From: Nostoc sp. WHI
GTDB lineage: Bacteria; Cyanobacteriota; Cyanobacteriia; Cyanobacteriales; Nostocaceae
DNA: 59,935 nucleotides
Reading direction: 5' to 3'
Assembly (NCBI RefSeq): GCF_015714725.1
Contig: NZ_WBKM01000147.1
Location: 1 to 59,935, forward strand
The stretch's first letter is position 1, and each line of letters starts with the position of its first letter. A model generated the notes under the pieces. The model worked only from the letters and a program-made list of their open reading frames with translations. It had not been told where the DNA came from and made no database searches. Made by a program: the position numbers and the translations under genes. Positions 17,077-25,416 of the stretch are shown piece after piece.

Positions 17077-17116
17077 AAAAATAACCCCTCTTTACTTATG
17101 AAGAGGGGTTATTTTT
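17077..17116 (+). terminator. Rho-independent terminator
   Basis: Perfect 16-bp stem AAAAATAACCCCTCTT / AAGAGGGGTTATTTTT with an 8-nt loop TACTTATG, ending in T-rich sequence. It sits directly after the 300 aa gene on the plus strand and may also work in reverse. Confidence 0.85.
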
Positions 17117-17162
17117 CGGGCTTAAAAGAATTAAAAGTCAATACACTTGGGTTAAGGATAAT

Positions 17163-17263
17163 CGTAGGTTGGGTGGAACGTTCGCGTAGCGTCCCGCAGG
17201 AAAGTGAAACCCAACATCAAGGGTTAATTAATTGTTGGGTTTTGTTCCTCAACCCAACCTACG
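17163..17263. repeat. Palindromic CGTAGGTTGGGT repeat element
   Basis: About 101 bp. It starts CGTAGGTTGGGT and ends ACCCAACCTACG; an inner pair of complementary blocks (AAACCCAACA and TGTTGGGTTT) adds a second stem. The octamer GGTTAAGG occurs a few bases outside each end (17150-17157 and 17266-17273), possibly a target duplication. This is a common repeat type in Nostoc-like genomes. Confidence 0.6.
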
Positions 17264-17339
17264 CAGGTTAAGGTTTTTATGGCTAACACCAAGCGTATTG
17301 AATTAAAAGTAGTAAATCACCATTTGTCAATCACGACTA

Positions 17340-17951
17340 TTAATTAAGAACAGCAACTGCTGGACGGCTACCAGCAGCGTGACGGTCAATTACTTGGTCA
17401 ATCAAACCATATTCCCTGGCTTCCTCTGGCGACATGAAGAAGTCACGTTCAGTATCTTCAGCAATCCGCTCAATTGGTTGACCTGTATGTTCAGCTAAAT
17501 AGTCGTTTAGCCGCCGCTTGTGATACAGAATTTCCCGCGCCTGAATTTCAATATCAGTCGCCTGTCCCTGAGCGCCGCCTAGAGGTTGATGAATCATAAT
17601 CCGAGAATGGGGTAGACTCATTCGCTTACCCTTAGCACCAGCGCTGAGGAGAAAAGCGCCCATACTCGCCGCCAATCCCGTACAAATAGTACAGACATCA
17701 GGGCGAATGTGCTTCATTGTGTCAAAAATGCCCATGCCAGCCGTCACCGAACCACCGGGAGAATTGATATACATATAAATGTCTTTCTCCGAGTCTTCAG
17801 CATCCAAATACAGCAGTTGGGCAACAATCAAGTTAGCGATGTTGTTGTCAACCTGTTGCCCCAAAAAGATGATGCGCTCACGCAAAAGCCGTGAGTAGAT
17901 GTCAAAGGCGCGTTCACCCCGACCCGATTGTTCAATAACGATAGGAATCAT
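17340..17951 (-). CDS. clpP: ATP-dependent Clp protease proteolytic subunit
   Basis: Serine peptidase core of the Clp protease, which degrades unfolded or tagged proteins fed by ClpA/C/X ATPases. Catalytic Ser96 lies in GLAASMGAF, His121 in [10 protein letters not shown], and Asp170 in [11 protein letters not shown]. All three are present, so it is an active ClpP, not a ClpR. Length 203 aa is usual. Cyanobacteria have several paralogues. This one stands alone, with no clpX or clpR beside it, which matches the monocistronic ClpP1 type (inference). The start ATG gives the usual [15 protein letters not shown]-terminus. Confidence 0.95.
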   Translation of the reverse strand: MIPIVIEQSGRGERAFDIYSRLLRERIIFLGQQVDNNIANLIVAQLLYLDAEDSEKDIYMYINSPGGSVTAGMGIFDTMKHIRPDVCTICTGLAASMGAFLLSAGAKGKRMSLPHSRIMIHQPLGGAQGQATDIEIQAREILYHKRRLNDYLAEHTGQPIERIAEDTERDFFMSPEEAREYGLIDQVIDRHAAGSRPAVAVLN

Positions 17952-18759
17952 GAAAGCGTGTTTGTGGCTACTTTAAATACATTTTATCGATGACAGCACG
18001 AAACTGGAGCTGATCTCTCCTGTTCTCAGGTAGATATAAGTAAATCTTTCCCATTCTGCCTTATCAAACAAGAAAGCAAAAGGTGTAGGACTTACCGAAA
18101 CAGTGCTGAGTCACCGTTAGCCCAGAAACGAGTTCTGAGTAAAAAAGCAATAATCGCACTTTTTCTAAAAAAGTCTAGAGCAAGTCCCTTTAGGCATAGA
18201 CAATATTAAGATTTGTACCCTTTCTTAACCCAAGCGTATTGGACTATAAACTTCACTACAACAAGGGGCATCTCACCTTTTTTTGATTGGCTTGCGTAAA
18301 TATACATACTAATTTTTAATTTCTATTAGTAATTTTTAAATATTAGATGAATCTTGTTTAATTAGACAGGTAATTTTACTGTAAATCAAATTTTTGCTCA
18401 TCTAAATAAAATCACAATTACCGTTATTTTGGTTCTCTAAATTAACTTCACAATTAATTAATAAAATTAAGTACAATCTCGGTTTGATATTTAGTATTTA
18501 ATTTTATATTTTATTCCTATGTAGTTCTAAAAATAGCTACAGGTTATACCAAAGATAAATAACAAACTAAATATCGATTTCGCTGATTTAAATTTTGCTC
18601 AACTGTCAACCTACCTATGGTTTTTTTCTGAGAAAAACTTGTTATTTACCATAGGATTTGCTAGGACATATAGCGCGATATTGTCTTTGATATCGGGCGA
18701 TCGCAGCTTAGTTTAAACGCGAGTGCTTGATTGTTTATTTGCTCAATAAGCACAATGCT
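17952..18759. other. AT-rich region between clpP and sigF
   Basis: About 800 bp without a gene; it holds the divergent promoters of clpP and sigF. Very AT-rich at 18280-18600. At 18614-18655 CCTATGG and CCATAGG are paired around a T-run and A-run (a hairpin), and at 18672-18697 GATAT/ATATC half-sites are repeated. Their role is unknown, but the long spacer suggests a regulated sigF promoter. Confidence 0.5.
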
Positions 18760-19536
18760 ATGCCTACCACAGCTACCGATGAATTAAAACACGAAATTTG
18801 GCAGTTGTTGCGACAATATCAGCAATCTCCGTCAGAAAATATTCGCAATCAACTAGTAAAACTCAATTTTGGACTTGTAAGAAAAGAAGCTCACTACTGG
18901 ACAAATCAATGTCATGAAACCTACGATGATTTGCTCCAAGTTGGATGTTTGGGTTTAATCAGAGCTATTGAAAGATTTGAACTTTCCAAGGGACATGCCT
19001 TCAGTTCCTATGCTCTTCCCTATATTCGGGGTGAAATTCAACACTATCTCCGAGATAAAGGCGTCACCGTGCGAATTCCTCGGAGGTGGTTAGCGCTACA
19101 ACAGCAGGCAATAGGAGTTTCTCGTTCTTGGCGTGAAAAACATAATCGTCAACCAAGCGACTCGGAATTAGCAGAGGCACTGGGAATTTCTGTAAACGAA
19201 TGGCAAGAAATTAAATTAGCATGGATCAATCGCGCTCCCCTGAGTCTTGATGTGCCAATCCAAGATGGAGAAGAAGGCTCTACCTGCTTGGGAGAATTGG
19301 TTCCAGATCCTCACTATCGCAGCTTTCAACTGGCACAAGAAGACCAACTTCGCTTACAACAAGCATTGGTTCAGCTAGAACAACGCACCCGCGATGTTTT
19401 GGAATGTGTGTTTTTGCAAGATTTGACACAAAAACAAGTTGCAGAACATCTGGGCATCAGTGTAGTAACGGTTTCCCGTAGAGTCAAGAAAGGACTGGGT
19501 TTGATGAAACAGCTTATGGGTGTGCCAGAAGATTGA
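18760..19536 (+). CDS. sigF: RNA polymerase sigma factor SigF-like (group 3)
   Basis: Sigma-70-family factor of the SigB/SigF type that directs RNA polymerase to a special promoter set. Region 2 is clear (DLLQVGCLGLIRAIERFE and FSSYALPYIRGEIQHYLRD). Region 3 is QQAIGVSRSWREKHNRQPSD onward, and region 4 ends with an HTH (QKQVAEHLGISVVTVSRRVK). Region 1.1 and the group 1/2 non-conserved insert are absent. ATG 18760 gives the usual MPTTATDEL start; a TTG eleven codons earlier is less likely. Known cyanobacterial SigF proteins govern type IV pili and motility. Two genes follow on the same strand. Confidence 0.85.
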   Translation: MPTTATDELKHEIWQLLRQYQQSPSENIRNQLVKLNFGLVRKEAHYWTNQCHETYDDLLQVGCLGLIRAIERFELSKGHAFSSYALPYIRGEIQHYLRDKGVTVRIPRRWLALQQQAIGVSRSWREKHNRQPSDSELAEALGISVNEWQEIKLAWINRAPLSLDVPIQDGEEGSTCLGELVPDPHYRSFQLAQEDQLRLQQALVQLEQRTRDVLECVFLQDLTQKQVAEHLGISVVTVSRRVKKGLGLMKQLMGVPED

Positions 19537-19701
19537 CTGCAAACAAACTAACCCCGCAGTTCTGCTAGGTAGGTAGTGCTAAAAATAACCCTTGAAATGC
19601 AAAAAATTAGGTTATAAAGAGAACAGACTTTGCCTTTGATACAAATTTCAGGCATGTTAATTTCCACTTTTCAATTCTCCAATGGCTTTTGAGAACGGCT
19701 C

Positions 19702-20565
19702 ATGGGCAGAAATTCAACAATTACAATTGCAGCTATTTTAACCTTGGCGATCGCTGGATGTGCTTCTGAAGATACACCACAAGCCATCAATCCTGCGCCG
19801 ATTGCCAAAATGGCAGTAAAGTTGCCACCAACGACTCAATCCTTTAAAAATCCGGTGATACCTGCCAAACAGGTTTCACAAGTTACTTCTACATCTGTTA
19901 ACTTGATTCAATCCACTAATGCTACAGAGCGGACACGATTAGTTGTAGTATCAAAAAATCGAAGTGACCCCTTTGCACAAGTTTTTGGGCAGACGGTTTA
20001 CGGAATCCCCAAAATATCTGGAAGACCTGTTCCCGTGGTGCCTAAGCTACCGACTGCATCAATAGCAAAACGAAAACTTCCAACACGCAGCATAGCTTTA
20101 AATCCAAATCCAAAGAAAAATAACGTTTCTTCTGTATCAAAACCAAAAAAAGTCAATCCTCCCTTGACTTCAGTCTTGCCTAAGCTTTTGCCTCAAGTTG
20201 TCCCCAACCCTACTTTAGTATCTGTATTGCCACCGCCAGCACAACCTGAATTAGCAAGAGCTGTTCTTGTGACTGGTGTAGTTCTAATTAGTAAGGAACC
20301 ACAGGCAATTATCAAAGTACCGGATGAGCCGACGAGTCGCTATGTGCAGGCGGGACAGCGATTAGGAAATGGCGTACTGGTTAAACGTATTGAAATGAAT
20401 CAAGGCTACAACCCCATTGTGATTCTGGAACAATATGGCATCGAAGTTGCCAAAATGGTAGGAGAAGGGGCTGTTAAGTCAACGCCGCCAGCTGCACCTG
20501 CTACTGGTGATCCTATTTCGGTGACAACGCCCCTCCAAAACCCTTTTAATGTGGGAGCTTCCTAA
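19702..20565 (+). CDS. Hypothetical lipoprotein with PilP-like features
   Basis: A 287 aa predicted lipoprotein: hydrophobic signal with the lipobox LAIAGC (lipidated Cys20). The middle is proline- and lysine-rich linker. A DPF motif is present at residues 89-91, and the C-terminal ~85 residues form a compact domain (VTGVVLISKEPQAIIKVPDE, then RYVQAGQRLGNGVLVKRIEM). A DPF motif plus a small C-terminal beta-domain with a G-x-x-L-G-like turn resembles PilP-type pilus alignment proteins. That resemblance is weak and unproven. It lies 165 bp downstream of sigF and 2 bp before the next gene, in one likely transcript. Confidence 0.6.
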   Translation: MGRNSTITIAAILTLAIAGCASEDTPQAINPAPIAKMAVKLPPTTQSFKNPVIPAKQVSQVTSTSVNLIQSTNATERTRLVVVSKNRSDPFAQVFGQTVYGIPKISGRPVPVVPKLPTASIAKRKLPTRSIALNPNPKKNNVSSVSKPKKVNPPLTSVLPKLLPQVVPNPTLVSVLPPPAQPELARAVLVTGVVLISKEPQAIIKVPDEPTSRYVQAGQRLGNGVLVKRIEMNQGYNPIVILEQYGIEVAKMVGEGAVKSTPPAAPATGDPISVTTPLQNPFNVGAS

Positions 20566-20567
20566 AG

Positions 20568-20819
20568 ATGGAGACTAAGGAAAAAATTGAATTTCCTGGT
20601 TTGCCTTTGGCTGTTTATCGAGAAATAGCAGCACATCTACGCCAAGTCGAAGGTGTAGAAGTAGATTTAATTCCTCAGTCATCCCAACAGTTTGATTACA
20701 ATCAAAGTCAAATTGGTGGCTTGAGGCTTTCGTGGACAGCAAACTCTGGTTCAGAAAGTCGGCAGCGAGTTAACCAGATTTTGGTTTACTATCAAAATCG
20801 CTATACGAATCCTATTTGA
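20568..20819 (+). CDS. Small hypothetical protein coupled to the lipoprotein gene
   Basis: An 83 aa soluble protein with no recognised family; it starts two bases after the preceding stop, so it is probably translationally coupled. The N-terminal half is helical and charged (LAVYREIAAHLRQVEGVEVD); the C-terminal half is beta-like (GGLRLSWTANSGSESRQRVN). A perfect terminator follows within 25 bp, ending the sigF-lipoprotein-small protein group. Confidence 0.6.
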   Translation: METKEKIEFPGLPLAVYREIAAHLRQVEGVEVDLIPQSSQQFDYNQSQIGGLRLSWTANSGSESRQRVNQILVYYQNRYTNPI

Positions 20820-20842
20820 TTTGTGAAAATCGAAAGCCTTGC

Positions 20843-20874
20843 ATTCCCGAATTCTCTAAGAATTCGGGAATTTT
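20843..20874 (+). terminator. Rho-independent terminator
   Basis: Perfect 13-bp stem ATTCCCGAATTCT / AGAATTCGGGAAT with a 3-nt loop, followed by TTTTG. It ends the plus-strand transcript containing the 83 aa gene. Confidence 0.8.
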
Positions 20875-21079
20875 GTTATTATTCTCTGATTTTCTTCCAC
20901 TGTTACGTTGAAGCGGTAAGCGTAGCCATGCCGTCAGCGAAGAGGAAAAGGGGCAGTTCTTGCAGGGGGGAAACCCCATAAATAAATTTATTGGCTCTGA
21001 AACCATGAGTGCAGGCGAAATGAGCGTATCTTTCCCCCCGGCTCCCTGCTCCCCTGCTCCCCTTGCCTCTTGGTCAGGC

Positions 21080-21265
21080 TTATCGCCTTTTTGTCGCTCT
21101 TTGTCTCACAGAACAGCGATCGCTGCAAGGATGATTTAACACAGCTTCATAAACAGTATTGTCTAACGACCTCACAATATGCAGCAAAGTGAGGATTTTA
21201 AAAAGCAACGTTATGATCATTGATGCAGTAATCCAGCTTGGGTCTAATAATAAATAAGTTGGCAT
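21080..21265 (-). CDS. Possible small membrane protein divergent from glyA
   Basis: A 61 aa frame whose ATG is preceded by a perfect GGAGG seven bases upstream. That is rarer than chance near random ATGs, so translation is plausible. Residues 1-30 are strongly hydrophobic (SWITASMIITLLFKILTLLH), so it would be a single-pass membrane peptide with a basic C-terminus (DRCSVRQRATKRR). It is divergent from glyA. It matches no family I recognise; codon composition is not decisive. Confidence 0.4.
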   Translation of the reverse strand: MPTYLLLDPSWITASMIITLLFKILTLLHIVRSLDNTVYEAVLNHPCSDRCSVRQRATKRR

Positions 21266-21422
21266 AAATAAACCTCCAGAGTACGGAGACGATTAATCGC
21301 CTCTGTAGAGCAGTCAAAAACCATTGTTCCATAACCCAAAGTTTATGGACTCTTGACTGTTACTTAGGTGCTGTATCCAACCAAAATCAGCCGTTGTACA
21401 AATTTCCATAAGGATAATTGAA

Positions 21423-22706
21423 GTGACTAGGACTAATTCAGACTTTCTTACCTCCAGTGATCCGGCGATCGCAGAGTTAATCAACGACGAACTACAGCGT
21501 CAGCGAGACCATTTGGAGTTGATTGCTAGTGAAAACTTTACCTCTGCTGCTGTACTGGCGGCTCAAGGTTCAGTACTGACAAATAAATACGCTGAGGGAT
21601 TACCTGGTAAACGCTACTATGGCGGTTGTGAGTTTATCGACAAAATCGAGCAACTAGCGATCGACCGCGCTAAACAGATATTTGGTGCTGCTCATGCGAA
21701 TGTGCAACCCCACTCTGGCGCACAAGCCAATTTTGCAGTGTTCCTGACGCTGCTGGAACCAGGGGACAAAATTATGGGGATGGATTTGTCTCATGGGGGA
21801 CACCTTACCCACGGTTCACCTGTAAATGTCTCAGGTAAGTGGTTCCAAGTTAGCCACTACGGTGTCAGCCAACAAACAGAACAACTTGACTACGACCAAA
21901 TTCGGGAGCTGGCGCTGAGGGAGCGTCCTAAGCTGCTGATTTGTGGTTACTCGGCTTATTCCCGGATAATTGACTTTGAAAAGTTCCGTAGCATTGCTGA
22001 TGAAATCGGCGCTTACTTACTTGGCGATATTGCCCACATTGCCGGTTTGGTTGCTAGTGGTCTTCATCCTGATCCCATTCCTCATTGTCATGTAGTAACA
22101 ACAACTACACATAAGACTCTACGCGGCCCTAGAGGTGGTTTAATCTTGACCAGCGACGCAGAACTAGGTAAAAAGCTAGATAAATCTGTTTTTCCTGGCA
22201 CCCAAGGCGGGCCATTGGAACACGTCATTGCTGGTAAGGCGGTAGCATTTGGAGAAGCCCTGAAGCCTGAGTTTAAAACTTATTCTGCCCAAGTGATTGA
22301 AAATGCTCGTGCTTTGGCAGAACAACTGCAAAACCGAGGTTTAAAATTAGTGTCTGATGGCACTGATAACCACTTAATGCTGGTGGATTTACGTTCTATT
22401 GGTATGACAGGTAAGCAGGCAGATCAGCTAGTTAGTACTGTAAATATTACTGCCAACAAAAATACAGTTCCCTTTGATCCGCAATCGCCATTTGTTACAA
22501 GTGGTCTGAGATTAGGTTCGCCAGCAATGACCACGCGGGGCTTAGGAGTAGCAGAATTTACCGAGATTGCAAATATTATTAGCGATCGCCTACTTTCTCC
22601 AGATTCCGACATAGTTACCCAAGATTGTCGGCAACGGGTAGCAGCATTGTGCGATCGCTTCCCCTTATACCCTCACCTGGAAATTCCTGTACCAGCCCTA
22701 GCCTGA
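21423..22706 (+). CDS. glyA: Serine hydroxymethyltransferase
   Basis: PLP enzyme that interconverts serine and glycine with tetrahydrofolate, the main source of one-carbon units. The 427 aa length is normal. Motifs: [10 protein letters not shown] and YYGGCEFID near the N-terminus, then [14 protein letters not shown] with the PLP-binding lysine near residue 236. Starts at GTG 21423, preceded by AAGGA at 21411. The 3' end of the gene is tandemly duplicated just downstream (period 71 bp). Also relevant in cyanobacteria for the photorespiratory glycine-serine cycle (family knowledge). Confidence 0.96.
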   Translation: MTRTNSDFLTSSDPAIAELINDELQRQRDHLELIASENFTSAAVLAAQGSVLTNKYAEGLPGKRYYGGCEFIDKIEQLAIDRAKQIFGAAHANVQPHSGAQANFAVFLTLLEPGDKIMGMDLSHGGHLTHGSPVNVSGKWFQVSHYGVSQQTEQLDYDQIRELALRERPKLLICGYSAYSRIIDFEKFRSIADEIGAYLLGDIAHIAGLVASGLHPDPIPHCHVVTTTTHKTLRGPRGGLILTSDAELGKKLDKSVFPGTQGGPLEHVIAGKAVAFGEALKPEFKTYSAQVIENARALAEQLQNRGLKLVSDGTDNHLMLVDLRSIGMTGKQADQLVSTVNITANKNTVPFDPQSPFVTSGLRLGSPAMTTRGLGVAEFTEIANIISDRLLSPDSDIVTQDCRQRVAALCDRFPLYPHLEIPVPALA

Positions 22707-22792
22707 GATGATAGTTAAGAGTTAGGAGTGATGAGTTTTAAGTTTTAAACTCCTAACTCCTACCAGCCCTAGCCTGAGATGATAGTTAAGAG
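22690..22792. repeat. Tandem duplication of the glyA 3' end
   Basis: The last codons of glyA plus flanking sequence are repeated 71 bp downstream: the 32-nt block starting TACCAGCCCTAGCCTGAGAT occurs at 22690 and 22761. The spacing region contains copies of TAACTCC-type repeat. It is a recent-looking local duplication without coding effect. Confidence 0.75.
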
Positions 22793-22860
22793 GAATGAGT
22801 TTTAAGTTTTGAACTTTTAACTCTTAACTCCTAACTACTAACTCCTAACTATTGCTTCCA

Positions 22861-24111
22861 ATGAGTGCAGAAATTATTTGTGTTGGTACTGAACTGCTGC
22901 TAGGAGATATCCTCAACGGCAATGCTCAATTTCTAGCGCAACAATTAGCGCAGCTAGGTATTCCCCACTATTATCAAACAGTGGTTGGCGATAATCCAGA
23001 ACGGTTGAAGCAAGTTATAGAAATTGCTATTTCCAGAGCGCAAATTCTTATTTTCACTGGTGGACTCGGCCCGACACCAGATGATCTCACCTGCGAAACG
23101 ATCGCCGATTTTTTTAAAGTTCCCTTGGTAGAACACCCAGAAATCATCGAAGACATAACTCAGAAATTCGCCCAACGTGGTCGAGTTATGTCACCAAGTA
23201 ACCGCAAGCAGGCTTTGATTCCCCAAGGTGCAGAAATTCTACCTAACCCCACTGGAACAGCACCCGGTATCATCTGGCAACCCCGTCCTGAAATCACGAT
23301 TTTTACCTTTCCCGGTGTTCCCAGTGAAATGCACCCGATGTGGGAAGAAACAGCCGTCCCATTTCTCACAAGTCAAGGTTGGGGTAAGGAAATTATTTAC
23401 AGTCGGAGTTTAAAGTTTTGGGGTATTGGTGAATCTGCTTTAGCGGAAAAGGTTGCTTCCTATTTAAACTTGGCAAATCCCACAGTAGCCCCTTATGCAG
23501 GTAAGGGGGAAGTAAGATTGCGAATTTCTGCTAAAGCAACTTCAGAAGCAGCAGCAGAAGCTCTGATTTTGCCGATTGAGAAACAGCTTAAAGAAATTGC
23601 CGGACTGGATTTTTACGGTGTCAATGATGATACTCTTGCTACCGTGGTCGGTCAGTTGTTGCGAACATCGAAAGAAACGCTTTCGGTGGCAGAATCTTGT
23701 ACTGGTGGCGGTTTAGGGCAAGTGTTAACTGAGATTTCTGGCAGTTCTGATTACTTTTGGGGTGGAGTAATTTCTTATGACAATTCGGTGAAGGTTGGGC
23801 TGCTGGGGGTTAATCCAGAAGATTTAGATAAATTTGGGGCGGTAAGTGCGATCGTTGCAGAGCAAATGGCAATTGGGGTAAAAACGCGCCTTGCAACAAC
23901 TTGGGGATTAAGTATTACTGGTATTGCTGGCCCAACTGGGGGGACAGATACTAAGCCGGTGGGTTTAGTTTACGTTGGTTTAGCTGGGCCAAAGGATGAA
24001 GTGGCAAGTTTTGAGTATCACTTTGGTGCAGTGCGAGGTCGAGCTTTAATTCGTCATGTGAGTGCGAATGCAGCGTTGGATAATTTGCGGCGGAAATTGT
24101 TGACGAGGTAG
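22861..24111 (+). CDS. cinA: CinA-family protein / NMN amidohydrolase
   Basis: Two-domain protein. The N-terminal molybdopterin-binding-like domain (COG1058; MSAEIICVGTELLLGD, then ILIFTGGLGPTPDDLTCETI) is followed by a C-terminal PncC domain (LSVAESCTGGGLGQVLTEIS, residues ~278-415). The PncC part deamidates NMN to nicotinate mononucleotide, recycling pyridine nucleotides. ATG 22861 is used; a TTG three codons earlier is less likely. Genes of this kind were named for competence in other bacteria; a competence role here is not supported by the sequence. Confidence 0.93.
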   Translation: MSAEIICVGTELLLGDILNGNAQFLAQQLAQLGIPHYYQTVVGDNPERLKQVIEIAISRAQILIFTGGLGPTPDDLTCETIADFFKVPLVEHPEIIEDITQKFAQRGRVMSPSNRKQALIPQGAEILPNPTGTAPGIIWQPRPEITIFTFPGVPSEMHPMWEETAVPFLTSQGWGKEIIYSRSLKFWGIGESALAEKVASYLNLANPTVAPYAGKGEVRLRISAKATSEAAAEALILPIEKQLKEIAGLDFYGVNDDTLATVVGQLLRTSKETLSVAESCTGGGLGQVLTEISGSSDYFWGGVISYDNSVKVGLLGVNPEDLDKFGAVSAIVAEQMAIGVKTRLATTWGLSITGIAGPTGGTDTKPVGLVYVGLAGPKDEVASFEYHFGAVRGRALIRHVSANAALDNLRRKLLTR

Positions 24112-24125
24112 GAGGTATATTATGT

Positions 24126-24148
24126 TTGTCATACAAATCGTATGACAA
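24126..24148. promoter_or_regulatory. Palindromic operator of a toxin-antitoxin relic
   Basis: A perfect inverted repeat: TTGTCATAC, five bases, GTATGACAA. It spans the ATG at 24142. Such dyads with alternating TCATAC/GTATGA halves are typical autoregulatory operators of ribbon-helix-helix antitoxins. Here the following gene has lost most of its antitoxin. Confidence 0.6.
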
Positions 24149-24474
24149 GCGAACCTAACGATACGATGCGAATTAATGCGCGATTAGATGAAGAGTATGC
24201 AGTAAGTTTTATCAATAACTTATTTTTAGAGGTATTTACGGTTTTTGATTTGCGATGCCAAGGGCGGGCTGCGCCTACGCATCATGGTAAGCGTATTTCT
24301 GAACTTATGGCAAAATATGCGGACTTACCAATGGATCTTGCCGATGCTTCGTTAGTGATTTTGGCAGAACATCTGGGGCATGGAAGAATTTTGTCGATAG
24401 ATTTTAGAGATTTTAATACTTACAGTTGGAAAAATCAGCATCCATTTGAAAATCTGATGCTGTTGGATGGTTGA
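24142..24474 (+). pseudogene. In-frame fusion of an antitoxin start and a PIN-toxin end
   Basis: The first ~18 residues (MTSEPNDTMRINARLDEE) are an antitoxin N-terminus of the ribbon-helix-helix type. The rest, from INNLFLEVFTVFDL onward to LMAKYADLPMDLADASLVIL and HGRILSIDFRDF, is the C-terminal half of a PIN toxin. The antitoxin body, the toxin start and the first catalytic aspartate are missing, as expected from one in-frame deletion between them. A repeat of the GGGCTGCGCCTACGC type adds ~14 foreign residues (near residue 45) in the toxin part. It is probably inactive as a toxin, but the reading frame is open and the operator survives. Confidence 0.65.
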
Positions 24475-24553
24475 GGGGATGCTTTGCTGCGATACCTACG
24501 CTTTTGGTTAAAAGTTCGTTGGTAGATTTAGCGATCGCACCCACTCACTGTAT

Positions 24554-24793
24554 TTAATCCAAAGTAACTTGTTTAATTGTAATACTCATCATTTCTTTGC
24601 CCTCACTATTGGGTGCAACTTGCGGTTTGCTCCAAGCTGTTACTTCAGCAAAGCCGAGACGATACAGCAAATGAATAATGCTGTTAATACCTTGACGGGA
24701 ACCAATTACGAGAATTTTGACCTGTTCACGGTTGCGAAAAGATGAGGGAGGGTTCTTAAAGTCTGTTGTGTCAAAGATAAATTCTTCAGCCAT
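24554..24793 (-). CDS. Conserved-type hypothetical protein (79 aa)
   Basis: A 79 aa soluble protein with a Rossmann-like middle (EQVKILVIGSRQGINSIIHL) and the C-terminal tail EGKEMMSITIKQVTLD. Family not recognised. A 17-bp perfect inverted repeat lies just upstream of its start, and a mobile element-like repeat beyond that. No function is inferred. Confidence 0.5.
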   Translation of the reverse strand: MAEEFIFDTTDFKNPPSSFRNREQVKILVIGSRQGINSIIHLLYRLGFAEVTAWSKPQVAPNSEGKEMMSITIKQVTLD

Positions 24794-24818
24794 TGAACTA
24801 AACCTTATTCTTAGATGA

Positions 24819-24873
24819 TGTACCTGATTGCGTACTAAAGTTTAGTCTAGCTCGTTGTACGCAATCAGGTACA
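24819..24873. repeat. 17-bp perfect inverted repeat
   Basis: TGTACCTGATTGCGTAC (24819-24835), a 21-nt loop, then the exact reverse complement GTACGCAATCAGGTACA (24857-24873). It lies upstream of the 79 aa gene's start, so it could be an operator or a transcript hairpin. It is separate from the MITE-like element that begins at 24906. Confidence 0.7.
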
Positions 24874-24905
24874 TTTACTTGCTTTGAATTCCCTGACAAA
24901 ATCTT

Positions 24906-25103
24906 AGGACTTACGCATTGACAGAAGCAATTAAATATGAATATGGGTTTTCAGACATTTAAGTTTGATTTTTTCACCATTAGCCAGCGATGCCTGCGGC
25001 GGGCTGCGCCTACGCTAGTGATCTAAAGCTAGTAGCGAATGGTCTGAAACAACGGATTTTCGTTGATACACATGATAGTCATTTTGTACAGTGCGTAAGT
25101 CCT
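24906..25103. mobile_element. MITE-like element with AGGACTTACGCA termini
   Basis: About 198 bp with perfect 12-bp terminal inverted repeats AGGACTTACGCA and TGCGTAAGTCCT; no transposase. AATCT occurs just outside both ends and may be a target duplication. Inside it, near 24987-25017, is a GC-rich repeat (GGCGGGCTGCGCCTACGC) also found in the toxin relic at 24262. It ends 11 bp before the XRE gene and may supply part of its promoter. Confidence 0.7.
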
Positions 25104-25114
25104 GAATCTAAGAA

Positions 25115-25345
25115 ATGGGGAAAGCAGGTAAAACACTCAAGCAAGTATTAGAGACTTACGCAATCAGCCAGAATCAGCTAGCTGTCGCAATGGGTATTGC
25201 AAGGTCTAGTATCAACGGTTGGGTAAAAGAGACTAGATCACCAACATCTGATGCAATATTAGAGATCCGCAAAGGTCTACAGAAAATCAACTCAGAAGCT
25301 GCTGAGGAATTTATAAGACTTTACTTAAGTGAAGAGGAATCCTGA
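25115..25345 (+). CDS. XRE-family helix-turn-helix regulator
   Basis: A 76 aa DNA-binding protein. The HTH of the Cro/CI type covers residues ~14-45 (ISQNQLAVAMGIARSSINGW); an acidic C-terminus follows. It likely binds an operator close by and controls the genes downstream. It begins 11 bp after the MITE-like element, and is followed by a short duplicate of its own N-terminus and then a PD-(D/E)XK-like gene, all on the plus strand. Confidence 0.82.
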   Translation: MGKAGKTLKQVLETYAISQNQLAVAMGIARSSINGWVKETRSPTSDAILEIRKGLQKINSEAAEEFIRLYLSEEES

Positions 25346-25353
25346 TCTGAGGC

Positions 25354-25416
25354 ATGGAAAAGGCAGGTGAAGCACTCAAGCAGATTTTGGCAAAATTGTT
25401 TAATCATGCACTATGA
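25354..25416 (+). pseudogene. Truncated duplicate of the XRE gene start, coupled to next gene
   Basis: A 20-codon frame MEKAGEALKQILAKLFNHAL then stop. It closely matches the start of the XRE protein (MGKAGKTLKQVLE), so it is the beginning of a second XRE copy cut short. Its TGA overlaps the ATG of the next gene (ATGA at 25413-25416). Ribosomes finishing here could restart directly on the nuclease gene, so the remnant may serve as a leader. Confidence 0.5.

Noticed and set aside
21265..21423. Possible glycine riboswitch before glyA
   Set aside because: The conserved glycine-aptamer blocks were not found. Only a moderate hairpin-prone sequence is present.
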